Below are positions 38,195-47,315 of a stretch of 64,000 nucleotides of DNA, piece after piece; within the stretch, counting starts at the first letter, position 1, and each line of letters starts with the position of its first letter. Origin of the DNA: Tamlana flava (GTDB taxonomy: Bacteria; Bacteroidota; Bacteroidia; Flavobacteriales; Flavobacteriaceae). The notes under the pieces are model-generated. The model worked only from the letters and a program-made list of their open reading frames with translations, had not been told where the DNA came from and did not search any database. The position numbers and the translations under genes were made by a program. The stretch lies in NCBI RefSeq assembly GCF_041287255.1, contig NZ_JBGGTX010000001.1:744001-808000 (forward strand), read 5' to 3'.

Positions 38195-39664
38195 ATGAAG
38201 TACCTCCTATTAACACTTTCCTTGTTAATCGGCAATAACAGCCTTTCACAAACTATCACAGGGAGGGTCATTGACAAAAACAGCAAAACAGCAATTCCTT
38301 ATGCGACCATAAAAACCGGTGATTATAGTGGTGTTATTTCCAATGATGATGGCTATTTTACCATACAGCATGAAGAGGACGACAAGATTATTATCATATC
38401 ATGTATGGGCTATGCTACAAATAATATATCCATAAGCGAAATCAAAAAAGCCAGTAATATTATTGCCCTAAGCGAAGCTCTTAACCAACTGGATGAAGTT
38501 TATTTGATTAACAAAGCACCGAATGCCGATTCGATTATAGCAAAAGTAAAACGAAACATTCCTAAAAACTACGACTACGAATTGAACAAATATCAAGTTT
38601 TTAGAAGAAATTCCGATTATGTAGATTTTAAAAATTTAGAGTTTGAAATCGAAAAAGCATCGCACGTCAAGAAAAAGAATATTGAACAAGCCAATTCCGA
38701 TTTGAAAGCACTTTCAAAAAAAATATGCGAAAGCGATATGACCCATTTTACCGATTTTAAAGGCGAATTGTACAGCTTTAATTTAGATAGCAGCAAACTC
38801 ACCGTCAATAAAGCCACCAAACTGATTGACTATAAAAATGATTTTTCCATTGAAGATGTTCAAACCAAAGCCACACAGATTATACTCACTTATTTAGATA
38901 CCACAAAAACCTATAAAGTAAAAACAGGATTTTTTAAAGTTGAAGATTCACTGTCGCTCAAAGATGAAAACTTTGAAAAAGAAGAAAAAAACGAGTTCAA
39001 CATACCAAATTTAAATAACGTAACCCGAAACATGTTGCGAAAGGCGCAGTACTACAATAACTCCTTTTTAAGTGATATTTTGGATAGCGATTTGTATGAG
39101 TATGCCTTTGAGGAGATGACCACTAATAACGACGAACTAACCTATATCATTAATTTTGAACCCCGAAAAGGAAAGGCCAAATACACCGGAAAAATTTTTG
39201 TCAGTGATTCCGCATACGCTGTAACACGCATTGATTATAACTTTTATAAAAACCGACATGGCGGCAAATTGAACTTAAAATTGCTTTTGGGTGTAAAATA
39301 TATAGCCAATGTAAGCGAAGGAACCTTGTTATTTGAAAAGAACAAAAACAACATTTATCACCTAAAATATTTAAAACAGACTGAGGGCAGTTATTTTTAC
39401 GTAAACCGCGACTTAAAATTTATTGAAAATGGTTGGGCAAAAAATAAAATTGGTTTTAGCTTTAAAATTGAAGGCGATAACCGCAGTAAAAAAGAACTTC
39501 TTTTTACTGAAAATAGCAAATTGAACTTAAATGATTTTGCCTCTATAAAACAAGACAGCATTGTGCCATACAAAGTGCTTAACAGATTTGAGGATGCCAT
39601 TTGGAAAGACGATGAAACTTTAGAACCTTTACAGGAAATGAAAGCTTTTGGTGTTGGGGAGTGA
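38195..39664 (+). CDS. Exported CarboxypepD_reg-like protein of unknown function
   Basis: A 489-residue protein with a signal peptide (MKYLLLTLSLLIGNNSLSQ) and a carboxypeptidase-like domain at about 20-105 (ITGRVIDKNSKTAIPYATIKT, ISCMGYATNNISI). A long C-terminal region has no named family but resembles the one in the protein at 25547 (GKIFVSDSAYAVTRIDYNF). I place the start at ATG 38195-38197; an in-frame codon 54 bp upstream adds a second hydrophobic leader. There is no barrel. It probably sits at the envelope. It converges on the xylanase gene. Confidence 0.8.
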   Translation: MKYLLLTLSLLIGNNSLSQTITGRVIDKNSKTAIPYATIKTGDYSGVISNDDGYFTIQHEEDDKIIIISCMGYATNNISISEIKKASNIIALSEALNQLDEVYLINKAPNADSIIAKVKRNIPKNYDYELNKYQVFRRNSDYVDFKNLEFEIEKASHVKKKNIEQANSDLKALSKKICESDMTHFTDFKGELYSFNLDSSKLTVNKATKLIDYKNDFSIEDVQTKATQIILTYLDTTKTYKVKTGFFKVEDSLSLKDENFEKEEKNEFNIPNLNNVTRNMLRKAQYYNNSFLSDILDSDLYEYAFEEMTTNNDELTYIINFEPRKGKAKYTGKIFVSDSAYAVTRIDYNFYKNRHGGKLNLKLLLGVKYIANVSEGTLLFEKNKNNIYHLKYLKQTEGSYFYVNRDLKFIENGWAKNKIGFSFKIEGDNRSKKELLFTENSKLNLNDFASIKQDSIVPYKVLNRFEDAIWKDDETLEPLQEMKAFGVGE

Positions 39665-39826
39665 GTTTGGGGTTACGCTTATCGTAAAGATAAAAAGCAG
39701 TTTCAATTCTTTTTATCGATTGATAATCGAAGTTATATTTTTATTATCAGAAAATCAACACAAAATAGCTTTATTTATTTACAAGATTGTAAACAACAGC
39801 TATAAAAACTTTCAAAGGTTTCCCAA

Positions 39827-41092
39827 TTAGTCACAGAGGTTTTCTTCAATCCAGTTTTGTCTCAAGCTTTCAAATTCTGAACCAGCATCAAAATTTACAA
39901 CCGACCAAAAACATGCTTTTGGTTTTCGCTCTTTATCAAATAACAAGGGATAAGTTGCCCGCCCAGGCGCAAAATAGAATTCAAGCCAGGTATATTTATC
40001 TGAAATATGCCAGAATGAAAGCTTATCTATTTTATCGCTTTCTTCCCTGAATACCTTAAATAGCTCATCATACCGAGCGGTTAAATCTTCTTCTACTGAA
40101 GCATATGCCATTTCTGCTACATTTGTGTTTCCGTTGTACACATCAATGTCCAACTCACTGATTAAAAACTTCAGGTCTACACCATATTGTTGCCCTAAAG
40201 CATGAAAGTCATGAATCATATCCCTGATTTGTTCTGTGCTTGGCCAATTTAAAAACCAGTGCGCTTGTTCGGCAACAGCATCTATTTTTACACCTTTTTC
40301 AAGCAGTGCACCAATCACTTTTAATGCTTTTGCTCTTTTCTGTGGATCTGCAAGTCCGTATTCGTTAAATACCAATAACGCATCGGGGTCGGCTTCATGG
40401 GCAAACTGAAAGGCCAATTCAATAAACTCGGGCCCAACTATTTCATACCAATAAGATGGGCTGTAAAGGTTATCCCGGTTTGTATTGTCCGTTGAAATAA
40501 CTTCATTGACAACGTCCCAATATATTATTTTTCCTTTGTAGCGACCAACAACAGTGCTGATATGGGTTTTCATTCTCTCAATCAGTTTTTCTCTTGATAC
40601 TAGATTGTTGGGATTATCAGGACTTTGAAACATCCATTCTCCCGTTTGCCAATGCCAAACAAGACAGTGCCCGTGAAATTCTTTATTATTCATCTGGGCA
40701 AAAACCAAAAGATTATCCGCATCGTCCCAGCGCCAGTCTCCTTCAAATGGTTGAACGTAATTTGGCTTTAACTCATTTTCGGGTGTAATGGCATCAAAGT
40801 GGTATTGTACTAGTTCCCCTTCTAGGGAAAATCTTTGATGGTTCGCCACTGCCACGCCTAAAGGGAAGTAATTTTTATATTTTTGATTTAACGGTGGAAC
40901 AAACCCGTAATTTTCATAATAGTATTTATCTTCTTCAGCAATGGACAAGCCTAAAGGCGCCTCAATTATTTCAACATTCTCACAATCAAATTTTGCTATT
41001 TCTGTTTTGCACGCGAAAAGGCAAGAGAAAAGAAGCAAAGCGTTAACAGTTAGCATTATATTAAGCGTTATATATTTTGTAATCGAAAGCAT
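39827..41092 (-). CDS. GH10 endo-1,4-beta-xylanase lipoprotein
   Basis: A glycoside hydrolase family 10 enzyme of 421 residues, cleaving xylan internally. A lipobox (LFACKTE) after a hydrophobic leader suggests anchoring at the outer membrane. The GH10 barrel has the acid/base Glu in WDVVNEVIST, the nucleophile in FLISELDIDVY, and substrate-binding HGHCLVWHWQTGEWM, all intact. No SusC/SusD pair or other polysaccharide-utilisation genes lie beside it, so it is not in a classical PUL. The next gene on the same strand is a Gfo/Idh/MocA oxidoreductase, which may handle a sugar product; this link is inference. Confidence 0.94.
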   Translation of the reverse strand: MLSITKYITLNIMLTVNALLLFSCLFACKTEIAKFDCENVEIIEAPLGLSIAEEDKYYYENYGFVPPLNQKYKNYFPLGVAVANHQRFSLEGELVQYHFDAITPENELKPNYVQPFEGDWRWDDADNLLVFAQMNNKEFHGHCLVWHWQTGEWMFQSPDNPNNLVSREKLIERMKTHISTVVGRYKGKIIYWDVVNEVISTDNTNRDNLYSPSYWYEIVGPEFIELAFQFAHEADPDALLVFNEYGLADPQKRAKALKVIGALLEKGVKIDAVAEQAHWFLNWPSTEQIRDMIHDFHALGQQYGVDLKFLISELDIDVYNGNTNVAEMAYASVEEDLTARYDELFKVFREESDKIDKLSFWHISDKYTWLEFYFAPGRATYPLLFDKERKPKACFWSVVNFDAGSEFESLRQNWIEENLCD

Positions 41093-41125
41093 ATTGATTA
41101 GTACTTGAGCAAATTCAATATTGTA

Positions 41126-42118
41126 TTAAAACTGACTTTTATAAATTTCCAAAACCATTTCGGTGGCATTTCTGGCCGATTCACCAGTTATGAGGCAATC
41201 TTCACCTGTTTTTATGGCTTTTACAAAATCGCTTAATATAATTTCATGGTTGGTGGTATCGGCCACCGCTGCAGTTGCCGCACCTGTATGTGTATTTGCT
41301 TTTGCTCTTTGGGTGGTTGGGTTTTCAATGCCATCAATGTTCCAATGGGTAATGACATCGTTTTCCAAAATAAGGTAGCCTTTGCTGGTGTAAATTTCCA
41401 TTTTTGCAGGAAACCCCGGTTTTGTAGCTGTTGAAGCTGTTATGGTCCCAATTATCCCAGAAGCATGTTCAAATATGGCTGCGCCGTGGTCTTCCACCTC
41501 AATATCATGCGCAAAAGTACCCAATTTACTGACCACCTTTTTAGGCTTTCCAAAGAACCAATAATATAAATCGATGTAATGGGAGGCTTGCTGAATAAAA
41601 GGCCCACCACCATCAATATTGTAAGTTCCACGATATGGTGAAGAATCATAATATGCTTGGTCGCGATAATTTTTTACGGACAGATCAACTGAAAATATAC
41701 GTCCTAATTCATCGGCATCGATTAACTTTTTCACAATGGAGTTGTCTGAACTATAACGCCTTTGGTAAGCCACGCCCAACTGAACTTTGTGTTTCTGGCA
41801 AGCGTCAATCATTTGATCTATGCTTTCCAAAGTAATGTCAATGGGCTTTTCGCAAAGTACGTGCTTGCCCAATTTTGCTGCTTCAACGGCACTAATATGA
41901 TGCAGGCCATTTGGGGTGCACACAATAACGGCATCAAAATCAATATTTATTTTCGAAATGCTTATAAAAAAAGGAAGATGTCTTAACAATTGTGGCTTTT
42001 CAGATTTGCTTGAAACTACAGCAACAACTTCGGCGTTCGCAATATTTTTCATTGCCGAAAGATAAGTATTGGCAATATTACCACTTCCAACTATGGCAAA
42101 CTTAACAATAGAACTCAT
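41126..42118 (-). CDS. Gfo/Idh/MocA-family NAD(P)-dependent oxidoreductase
   Basis: A 330-residue soluble oxidoreductase. The N-terminal Rossmann fold has FAIVGSGNIANTYL (residues 7-20), the conserved CEKPI motif is at about 90-94, and a C-terminal alpha/beta domain has GGGPFIQQASHYIDLYYWFFG. Typical substrates are sugars, inositols or related polyols. It precedes the GH10 gene on the same strand with a 33-bp gap, so the two are probably co-transcribed. Substrate unknown. Confidence 0.92.
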   Translation of the reverse strand: MSSIVKFAIVGSGNIANTYLSAMKNIANAEVVAVVSSKSEKPQLLRHLPFFISISKINIDFDAVIVCTPNGLHHISAVEAAKLGKHVLCEKPIDITLESIDQMIDACQKHKVQLGVAYQRRYSSDNSIVKKLIDADELGRIFSVDLSVKNYRDQAYYDSSPYRGTYNIDGGGPFIQQASHYIDLYYWFFGKPKKVVSKLGTFAHDIEVEDHGAAIFEHASGIIGTITASTATKPGFPAKMEIYTSKGYLILENDVITHWNIDGIENPTTQRAKANTHTGAATAAVADTTNHEIILSDFVKAIKTGEDCLITGESARNATEMVLEIYKSQF

Positions 42119-42157
42119 GATGATTTTTATTGGTTTGGTGTTCTGCTAAGTTACAGT

Positions 42158-42763
42158 TTAATCATTAACAAAAACAAATAAAGCCCCAGATTCGAAAGTA
42201 ATGGTAACTTCATCTTCTATGGCCACATTTCTAGTTCCAATTCTGCCACCAAAAGTCAAGCTTTCCTTTTTAAGCGAGTATTGCAACCCTGATGTGACAA
42301 TCCCCAATGCTTCAGGAAATGGCACCAACGAAATCGTTTTGCCCTTACATTCCTTAATTTTTGTGGTTTCGTCAGCTAAAAAATAATAGCCATAATTATC
42401 AAAAAAAGTAAGGTTCAATTCAGATTTCCATTTTATGGCAGTACTTAAATTGCCTAAAAAATGGTCTTGCTCCTTTCCGCTTGCACCGTAAACATGAATA
42501 TTAGTGAAGTCTCGTTCTTTTAAAATCTTGAGTGCTTTTTCAAAATCAGTATAATCTTGATTTGGGGTTGCTATAGCCTCAATATTTTTGGGTAGTTTTT
42601 CCAAAGCATCAAAGTCACCACTAATAAAATCTGGAGTGATGTTATTTTCCGCAAAAAAACTGTAAGCACCATCGGTTGCACAAACCAAATCATATTTCGA
42701 TAAGTTTGGCAATTGATTCGGTTGCTCACCGTCTATTAGGAGAAATGCTTTTTTTGGATTCAT
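42158..42763 (-). CDS. Thiamine diphosphokinase
   Basis: Phosphorylates thiamine to thiamine diphosphate with ATP. It has 201 residues, usual for this family. The recognisable pattern is the DG-rich N-terminus (LVCATDGAYSFFAENNITPDFISGDFDAL, about residues 26-54), NQDYTDFEKAL (about 68-78) and HVYGASGKEQDHFLGNL. The C-terminal beta-rich domain has GIVTSGLQYSLKKESL and GTRNVAIED. No thiamine riboswitch is visible upstream; the terminator of the ferredoxin lies there instead. Function is predicted by family. Confidence 0.92.
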   Translation of the reverse strand: MNPKKAFLLIDGEQPNQLPNLSKYDLVCATDGAYSFFAENNITPDFISGDFDALEKLPKNIEAIATPNQDYTDFEKALKILKERDFTNIHVYGASGKEQDHFLGNLSTAIKWKSELNLTFFDNYGYYFLADETTKIKECKGKTISLVPFPEALGIVTSGLQYSLKKESLTFGGRIGTRNVAIEDEVTITFESGALFVFVND

Positions 42764-42787
42764 TGCAAAACTAATTAAAGCTAAAAT

Positions 42788-42820
42788 AAAAATCCTAAGC
42801 CAAAAAAGCTTAGGATTTTT
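42788..42820. terminator. Terminator after the ferredoxin gene
   Basis: AAAAATCCTAAGC (42788-42800) pairs perfectly with GCTTAGGATTTTT (42808-42820), with a 7-nt loop. It follows the ferredoxin gene on the minus strand and ends in a T-run there. Confidence 0.88.
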
Positions 42821-42844
42821 TTATAATTCATTATCGATTGCCAA

Positions 42845-43198
42845 CTAATCCTCAGGATGCATAAAGCGTTGTTTAGCCAACAATTCTTCCTCTGTTTCCT
42901 CGTGGTCTTCATCAGGCACGCAACAATCTACCGGGCATACTGCAGCACATTGTGGCTCATCATGAAAACCTTTACATTCGGTACATTTGTCTGGAACAAT
43001 GTAGTAAAGCTCATCGCTTATTGGTTCTTGAGCCTCATCGGCATCAACTTCTTTTCCATTTGTTAGCACTACTGTACCTTCTAAACTGGTGCCATCTTTA
43101 TAGCGCCAATCGTCGGCACCTTCATAAATAGCTGTGTTTGGGCACTCGGGTTCGCAAGCACCACAATTTATACATTCGTCTGTTATTATAATTGCCAT
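42845..43198 (-). CDS. 4Fe-4S dicluster ferredoxin
   Basis: A 117-residue bacterial-type electron carrier. Two [4Fe-4S] binding motifs are seen: CINCGACEPECP at residues 10-21 and CTECKGFHDEPQCAAVCPVDCC further on, the second with a longer insertion typical of Alvin-like ferredoxins. The C-terminal acidic tail is EDHEETEEELLAKQR. A perfect divergent promoter pair shares the intergenic region with the acyl-CoA reductase gene. The partner enzyme is not identified. Confidence 0.94.
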   Translation of the reverse strand: MAIIITDECINCGACEPECPNTAIYEGADDWRYKDGTSLEGTVVLTNGKEVDADEAQEPISDELYYIVPDKCTECKGFHDEPQCAAVCPVDCCVPDEDHEETEEELLAKQRFMHPED

Positions 43199-43222
43199 AG
43201 CGTTTTTTTCTTTCTAACTTTG
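43192..43222 (+). promoter_or_regulatory. Promoter of the acyl-CoA reductase gene
   Basis: TTG (43192-43194), a 20-bp spacer and TAACTTTG (43215-43222) match TTG-N20-TANNTTTG. The gene begins at 43266, so the leader is about 35-40 nt. Confidence 0.75.
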
Positions 43223-43228
43223 CAGTCG

Positions 43229-43259
43229 CAAAAATAAAGCCAAAACCCGTCATAACCAA
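43229..43259 (-). promoter_or_regulatory. Promoter of the ferredoxin gene
   Basis: On the minus strand TTG (43259-43257), a 20-bp spacer and TATTTTTG (43236-43229). It lies back-to-back with the opposite-strand promoter, the two -7 boxes being 6 bp apart. Confidence 0.75.
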
Positions 43260-43265
43260 ATTAAG

Positions 43266-44327
43266 ATGCAATTACCTGAAAGAATTAACGCTTTTGTAAA
43301 ATTAGGAGATTTTTTTAGGCAATTTTCTAATGATGTTATTCTAAAGGCGGACAATATTGCACATAATGACCTGTTTTTTGATGGTTTTAAGCATCAACTA
43401 AAATTGGCTGAAGAACATAACGGATGGTTTACCCCAGAAAACATACGTTTCGCCATAAAAGGATGGGCTGATTTGCTATCGACCGAAAATCTAAATAAAT
43501 GGCTTAAACCCTACCAAATTAATAATGTTTCACCTAAAAAAGTGGCCATAATTATGGCGGGGAATATCCCTTTGGTTGGGTTCCATGATTTTTTATCAGT
43601 ATTGATTACGGGCCATGAGGTTTTGGTAAAACAATCGTCAAGCGATAAACATTTACTTCCGTTTTTGGCCAAGTATTTGGAATATGTTGCACCTCAATTT
43701 AAAGGGAAAATAAATTTTACCGAAGCTAAGGTTGAAGACTTTGATGCGGTTATTGCCACTGGCAGCAACAATACGGCAAGGTATTTTGAATACTATTTTA
43801 AAGGTAAACCTTCCATAATTAGAAACAACAAGAATTCGGTTGCTATTTTAACTGGTAATGAAACTTCCGAAGATTTAAAAAATCTGTCAGAGGATATTTT
43901 TAGATACTATGGCTTGGGCTGTCGCAACGTATCAAAACTTTTTGTGCCAAAAGGCTACAAATTTGATGCTTTTTTTGAAGCCATTTACCATTGGCACCCC
44001 ATTATTGACAGAGTAAAATACGCCAATAATTACGACTACAACAAAGCAGTGTATTTAATGAGCGAATTCGACATGCTTGAAAACGGGTTTTTCATGATAA
44101 AAGAAGACGAAAGCTATGCATCGCCCATAGCAACGGCGTTCTATGAATATTATGAAGATAAAGAAAGCCTTAAAGAAAAGCTGGAAACAGAAAAAAACAA
44201 AATTCAATGCATTGTTTCACAAGGGTTTGTTGAAAATGAAATTCCCTTTGGACAGACACAAAAACCGCAACTTTGGGATTATGCGGATAGTGTAGATTCC
44301 ATTGAATTTTTGTTAGCAATTTCTTGA
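43266..44327 (+). CDS. Acyl-CoA reductase (LuxC-like aldehyde dehydrogenase family)
   Basis: A 353-residue enzyme of the LuxC/aldehyde dehydrogenase superfamily, predicted to reduce acyl-CoA or acyl groups to aldehyde with NADPH. Visible elements are the conserved substrate/cofactor region IIMAGNIPLVGFHDFLSVLITGHEVLVKQSS (about residues 95-125), ATGSNNTARYFEYYF and the likely catalytic Cys in GLGCRNVSKLFVP (about residue 219). It lies first in a short series with serC and serA. No luciferase or other lux gene is near, so light production is unlikely. Physiological role unknown. Confidence 0.92.
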   Translation: MQLPERINAFVKLGDFFRQFSNDVILKADNIAHNDLFFDGFKHQLKLAEEHNGWFTPENIRFAIKGWADLLSTENLNKWLKPYQINNVSPKKVAIIMAGNIPLVGFHDFLSVLITGHEVLVKQSSSDKHLLPFLAKYLEYVAPQFKGKINFTEAKVEDFDAVIATGSNNTARYFEYYFKGKPSIIRNNKNSVAILTGNETSEDLKNLSEDIFRYYGLGCRNVSKLFVPKGYKFDAFFEAIYHWHPIIDRVKYANNYDYNKAVYLMSEFDMLENGFFMIKEDESYASPIATAFYEYYEDKESLKEKLETEKNKIQCIVSQGFVENEIPFGQTQKPQLWDYADSVDSIEFLLAIS

Positions 44328-44400
44328 AAAAATTATTGATTTTATAACATATAATCCCTAATTAATTAGCAACTTTGCATCCTAATTTTTATAAGACAAA

Positions 44401-45465
44401 ATGAAAAAACATAACTTTAGCGCAGGACCTAGTATTTTACCTCAAGAGGTATTATTAAAAGCTTCCCAAGCTGTAATGGACTTTAATAATTCTGGTTTAT
44501 CTTTAATTGAAATATCACATAGAAGCAAGGATTTTGTTGATGTCATGGAGAAAGCAAGAGCTTTGGTTTTAGAGCTTCTTGGTTTGGAAGGCAAAGGATA
44601 TAAAGCACTTTTTTTACAAGGTGGTGCAAGTACCCAGTTTTTGATGGTGGCCATGAACCTTTTGGAAAAAAGAGCGGGTTACTTAAATACTGGTGCATGG
44701 AGTGAAAAAGCCATAAAAGAAGCTAAAATGTTGGATGATATTTACGAAGTGGCTTCATCAAAAGAGGCAAATTTTAACTACATCCCGAAAGGATACTCCA
44801 TTCCTGAAGATTATGATTATTTTCACTGTACATCAAACAATACAATTTTTGGCACACAAATGAAATCGTTTCCCAATTCGCCAATCCCCATGGTTTGCGA
44901 TATGAGTAGCGATATCTTTTCACGTCAGTTGGATTTTTCAAAATTCGGGTTGATTTATGCTGGTGCACAAAAAAATATGGGCCCTGCAGGCACGACACTT
45001 GTTGTGGTTAAAGAAGATATTCTTGGAAAAGTTTCCCGAAAAATTCCATCAATCATGGATTACAAAAAACACATTGGTAGTGGAAGTATGTTAAATACAC
45101 CTCCTGTGTTTGCAGTTTATACCTCTATGTTGACTTTGGAATGGTTAAAAAGCATTGGCGGCATTGCGGCTATTGAAAAAGAAAACGAAAAGAAAGCGCG
45201 TTTAATGTATTCTGAAATAGACTTAAACCCATTGTTTAAAGGATTTGCTTCTAAAGAAGACCGTTCAGAAATGAACGCGACCTTCAACCTTACCAACGAC
45301 AACCTTAAAGACACTTTTGACACCATGTTGAAAGAAGCTGGCATTAGTGGTGTTAATGGCCACAGAAGTGTTGGTGGATACAGAGCATCTATGTACAACG
45401 CTCTTCCAATTGAAAGCGTTAAAGCTTTGGTTGAAGTAATGAGCGAATTGGAGAGCAAAGCATAA
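44401..45465 (+). CDS. serC: Phosphoserine aminotransferase
   Basis: A PLP enzyme that makes 3-phosphoserine from phosphohydroxypyruvate; related forms also act in pyridoxine synthesis. It has 354 residues. The N-terminus is diagnostic (MKKHNFSAGPSILPQEVL), with QGGASTQFLMVAMNLL in the cofactor loop and the PLP Lys in YAGAQKNMGPAGTTLVVV (about residue 190). It is followed after 76 bp by the D-2-hydroxyacid dehydrogenase, so the two form the serine pathway. Confidence 0.96.
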   Translation: MKKHNFSAGPSILPQEVLLKASQAVMDFNNSGLSLIEISHRSKDFVDVMEKARALVLELLGLEGKGYKALFLQGGASTQFLMVAMNLLEKRAGYLNTGAWSEKAIKEAKMLDDIYEVASSKEANFNYIPKGYSIPEDYDYFHCTSNNTIFGTQMKSFPNSPIPMVCDMSSDIFSRQLDFSKFGLIYAGAQKNMGPAGTTLVVVKEDILGKVSRKIPSIMDYKKHIGSGSMLNTPPVFAVYTSMLTLEWLKSIGGIAAIEKENEKKARLMYSEIDLNPLFKGFASKEDRSEMNATFNLTNDNLKDTFDTMLKEAGISGVNGHRSVGGYRASMYNALPIESVKALVEVMSELESKA

Positions 45466-45541
45466 TAAAATTTAATTTAAAGTTGAATGGCTTTTGTTCA
45501 TTGAACTATCACCATTTAACTTTTAACTACTAACTAAAATA

Positions 45542-46495
45542 ATGAAAATATTAGCAAACGACGGTATCTCAAAAAGTGGTATCGATGCATTGGAAAAAGG
45601 AGGCTATGAAGTAATTACTACTACCGTGGCCCAAGAGCAATTAAGCAACTACATCAACGAGAAAGACATCAAAGTTTTATTGGTTCGTAGTGCTACAACC
45701 GTAAGAAAAGATTTAATTGATGCCTGTCCTGGATTGAAAATCATTGGTCGTGGCGGCGTTGGAATGGATAATATTGATGTGGACTATGCCAAAAGCAAAG
45801 GCATTCATGTAATCAACACACCTGCTTCATCTTCTCACTCTGTTGCAGAATTGGTGTTTGGTCATTTTTACGGATTAGCCCGGTTTTTACATAACTCCAA
45901 CCGCGATATGCCATTGGAAGGCGATACCAACTTTGGTAAATTAAAGAAAGCTTACGCTAAAGGTATAGAATTAAAAGGTAAAACCTTGGGTGTTTTAGGA
46001 TTTGGCCGTATAGGTCAAGCTACTGCAAAAGTAGGTTTAGGTGCTGGAATGAAAGTGGTTGCATATGATCCTTTTATTGAAAAAGCCAATTTGGAATTGG
46101 ACTTTTTTGACGGACAAAAAGTAAGTTTTGAAATTAAGACCATTTCAAAAGAAGAGGTTTTAAAACAGGCTGATTTCATCACATTACACGTTCCTGCTCA
46201 AAAGGATTATGTTATTGACGAAGCAGAATTTAACATGATGAAAAACGGTGTTATCATCGCCAACGCAGCACGTGGTGGTGTGTTAAACGAAGTGGCACTT
46301 GTAAAAGCTATTGAAAGCGGTAAAGTTGCCAGAGCAGCATTAGATGTTTTTGAAAATGAACCTAAACCAGAAATGCAATTGTTGATGAATCCTGCGTTGT
46401 CATTAACACCACACACAGGAGCCGCAACCAACGAAGCACAAGATAGAATTGGCACAGAATTGGCATCACAAATTATTACGCTAATGGCACAATAA
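45542..46495 (+). CDS. serA: D-2-hydroxyacid dehydrogenase, likely 3-phosphoglycerate dehydrogenase
   Basis: A 317-residue NAD-dependent dehydrogenase lacking the regulatory C-terminal domain of longer SerA proteins. The cofactor motif is GVLGFGRIGQATAKVGLGAG (about residues 145-164) and the catalytic His lies in PHTGAATNEAQ. The substrate-binding segment VRSATTVRKDLIDA is present. Its position after serC supports the phosphoglycerate substrate. A terminator follows at 46538. Because the family is broad, another 2-hydroxyacid is possible. Confidence 0.9.
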   Translation: MKILANDGISKSGIDALEKGGYEVITTTVAQEQLSNYINEKDIKVLLVRSATTVRKDLIDACPGLKIIGRGGVGMDNIDVDYAKSKGIHVINTPASSSHSVAELVFGHFYGLARFLHNSNRDMPLEGDTNFGKLKKAYAKGIELKGKTLGVLGFGRIGQATAKVGLGAGMKVVAYDPFIEKANLELDFFDGQKVSFEIKTISKEEVLKQADFITLHVPAQKDYVIDEAEFNMMKNGVIIANAARGGVLNEVALVKAIESGKVARAALDVFENEPKPEMQLLMNPALSLTPHTGAATNEAQDRIGTELASQIITLMAQ

Positions 46496-46537
46496 TTTGG
46501 CTTTATTAAACCAAATGTGACCTTAAGGTTAAAATTG

Positions 46538-46568
46538 AGTCCTAACTACATAAGTTGGGACTTTTTTT
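46538..46568 (+). terminator. Terminator after serA
   Basis: AGTCCTAACT (46538-46547) pairs with AGTTGGGACT (46553-46562), one G-T pair, 5-nt loop, then T7. Confidence 0.88.
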
Positions 46569-46620
46569 GTACATTAATTGTCCGAATTTTTTCTAATCTT
46601 TTTAAAACAAAATAATTATC

Positions 46621-47259
46621 ATGTCCGGAATTTTAGATTTATTAAACAGCGACCTGGGGAAAACCCTCATCAATGGGGTTTCAAGTCAAACCAATCAACC
46701 ACAAAACAAAACGCAAGATGTATTGACTATGGCTTTGCCTGTTTTAATGTAAGCTATGAGACGTAATGCTTCAACACCACAAGGTGCCGAAGGTTTGATG
46801 AGTGCTTTAAACAACAAACACGACGGTAGTATTTTAGACAACCTTGGCGGCTTGTTTAGTGGAGGTGTAGATTCCAATGTTCTTGATGACGGAAGTAAAA
46901 TTCTTGGGCATGTATTGGGTAGCAAACAACAACGTGTCGAACAAACTTTAGGCGCCAAGGCAGGTATGGATGCCAGTTCCGTAGCGCAAATATTAAAAGT
47001 GGCTGCAACAATTTTAATGGGCGTTTTAGGGAAACAAACCCGCCAAAATAACGTGAGCAGCCAAAGTGGCATTGAAAGCTTATTGGGTGGTTTAATACAA
47101 GGAAACTCACCAAAACAAGAACAAAGCTTTTTAGAGGCCATTTTGGATGCTGACGGAGACGGAAGCGTTATTGACGATGTTGCTGGAATGGTTTTGGGCG
47201 GCAACAAAAAGAAAGGTGGCCTTGGCGGTTTGTTGGGTGGACTTTTCGGAAAGAAATAA
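46621..47259 (+). pseudogene. DUF937 family protein interrupted by an in-frame TAA
   Basis: A bacterial DUF937 protein. The frame starts at ATG 46621 (MSGILDLLNSDLGKTLINGV) and reads 43 residues to VLTMALPVLM. It then meets TAA at 46750-46752 and goes on in the same frame as AMRRNASTPQGAEGLMSALNN and on to a Gly-rich end, GLLGGLFGKK. Without the stop the protein would have 212 residues. A CAA-to-TAA change would explain it. An in-frame ATG lies 3 bases after the stop (46756), so reinitiation could yield the C-terminal 167 residues. Functional or not is open: error, mutation or recoding. The family's role is unknown. Confidence 0.85.
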
Positions 47260-47278
47260 ATACGTTTATACAATATCT

Positions 47279-47315
47279 AAAAAGCGTCGAAGACAATGTA
47301 TTCGACGCTTTTTTT
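47279..47315 (+). terminator. Terminator after the DUF937 gene
   Basis: AAAAAGCGTCGAA (47279-47291) pairs perfectly with TTCGACGCTTTTT (47301-47313), with a 9-nt loop and a T-run. Confidence 0.92.

Noticed and set aside
39827..42118. Polysaccharide utilisation locus around the GH10 gene
   Set aside because: No SusC/SusD pair or further CAZymes next to it; only an oxidoreductase.
42764..42844. Thiamine riboswitch before the thiamine diphosphokinase gene
   Set aside because: Only a terminator hairpin is present; no conserved riboswitch core is visible.
46695..47273. Long minus-strand ORF of 192 residues over the DUF937 gene
   Set aside because: Antisense to a recognisable family; Pro/Leu-rich composition caused by the sense-strand repeats.
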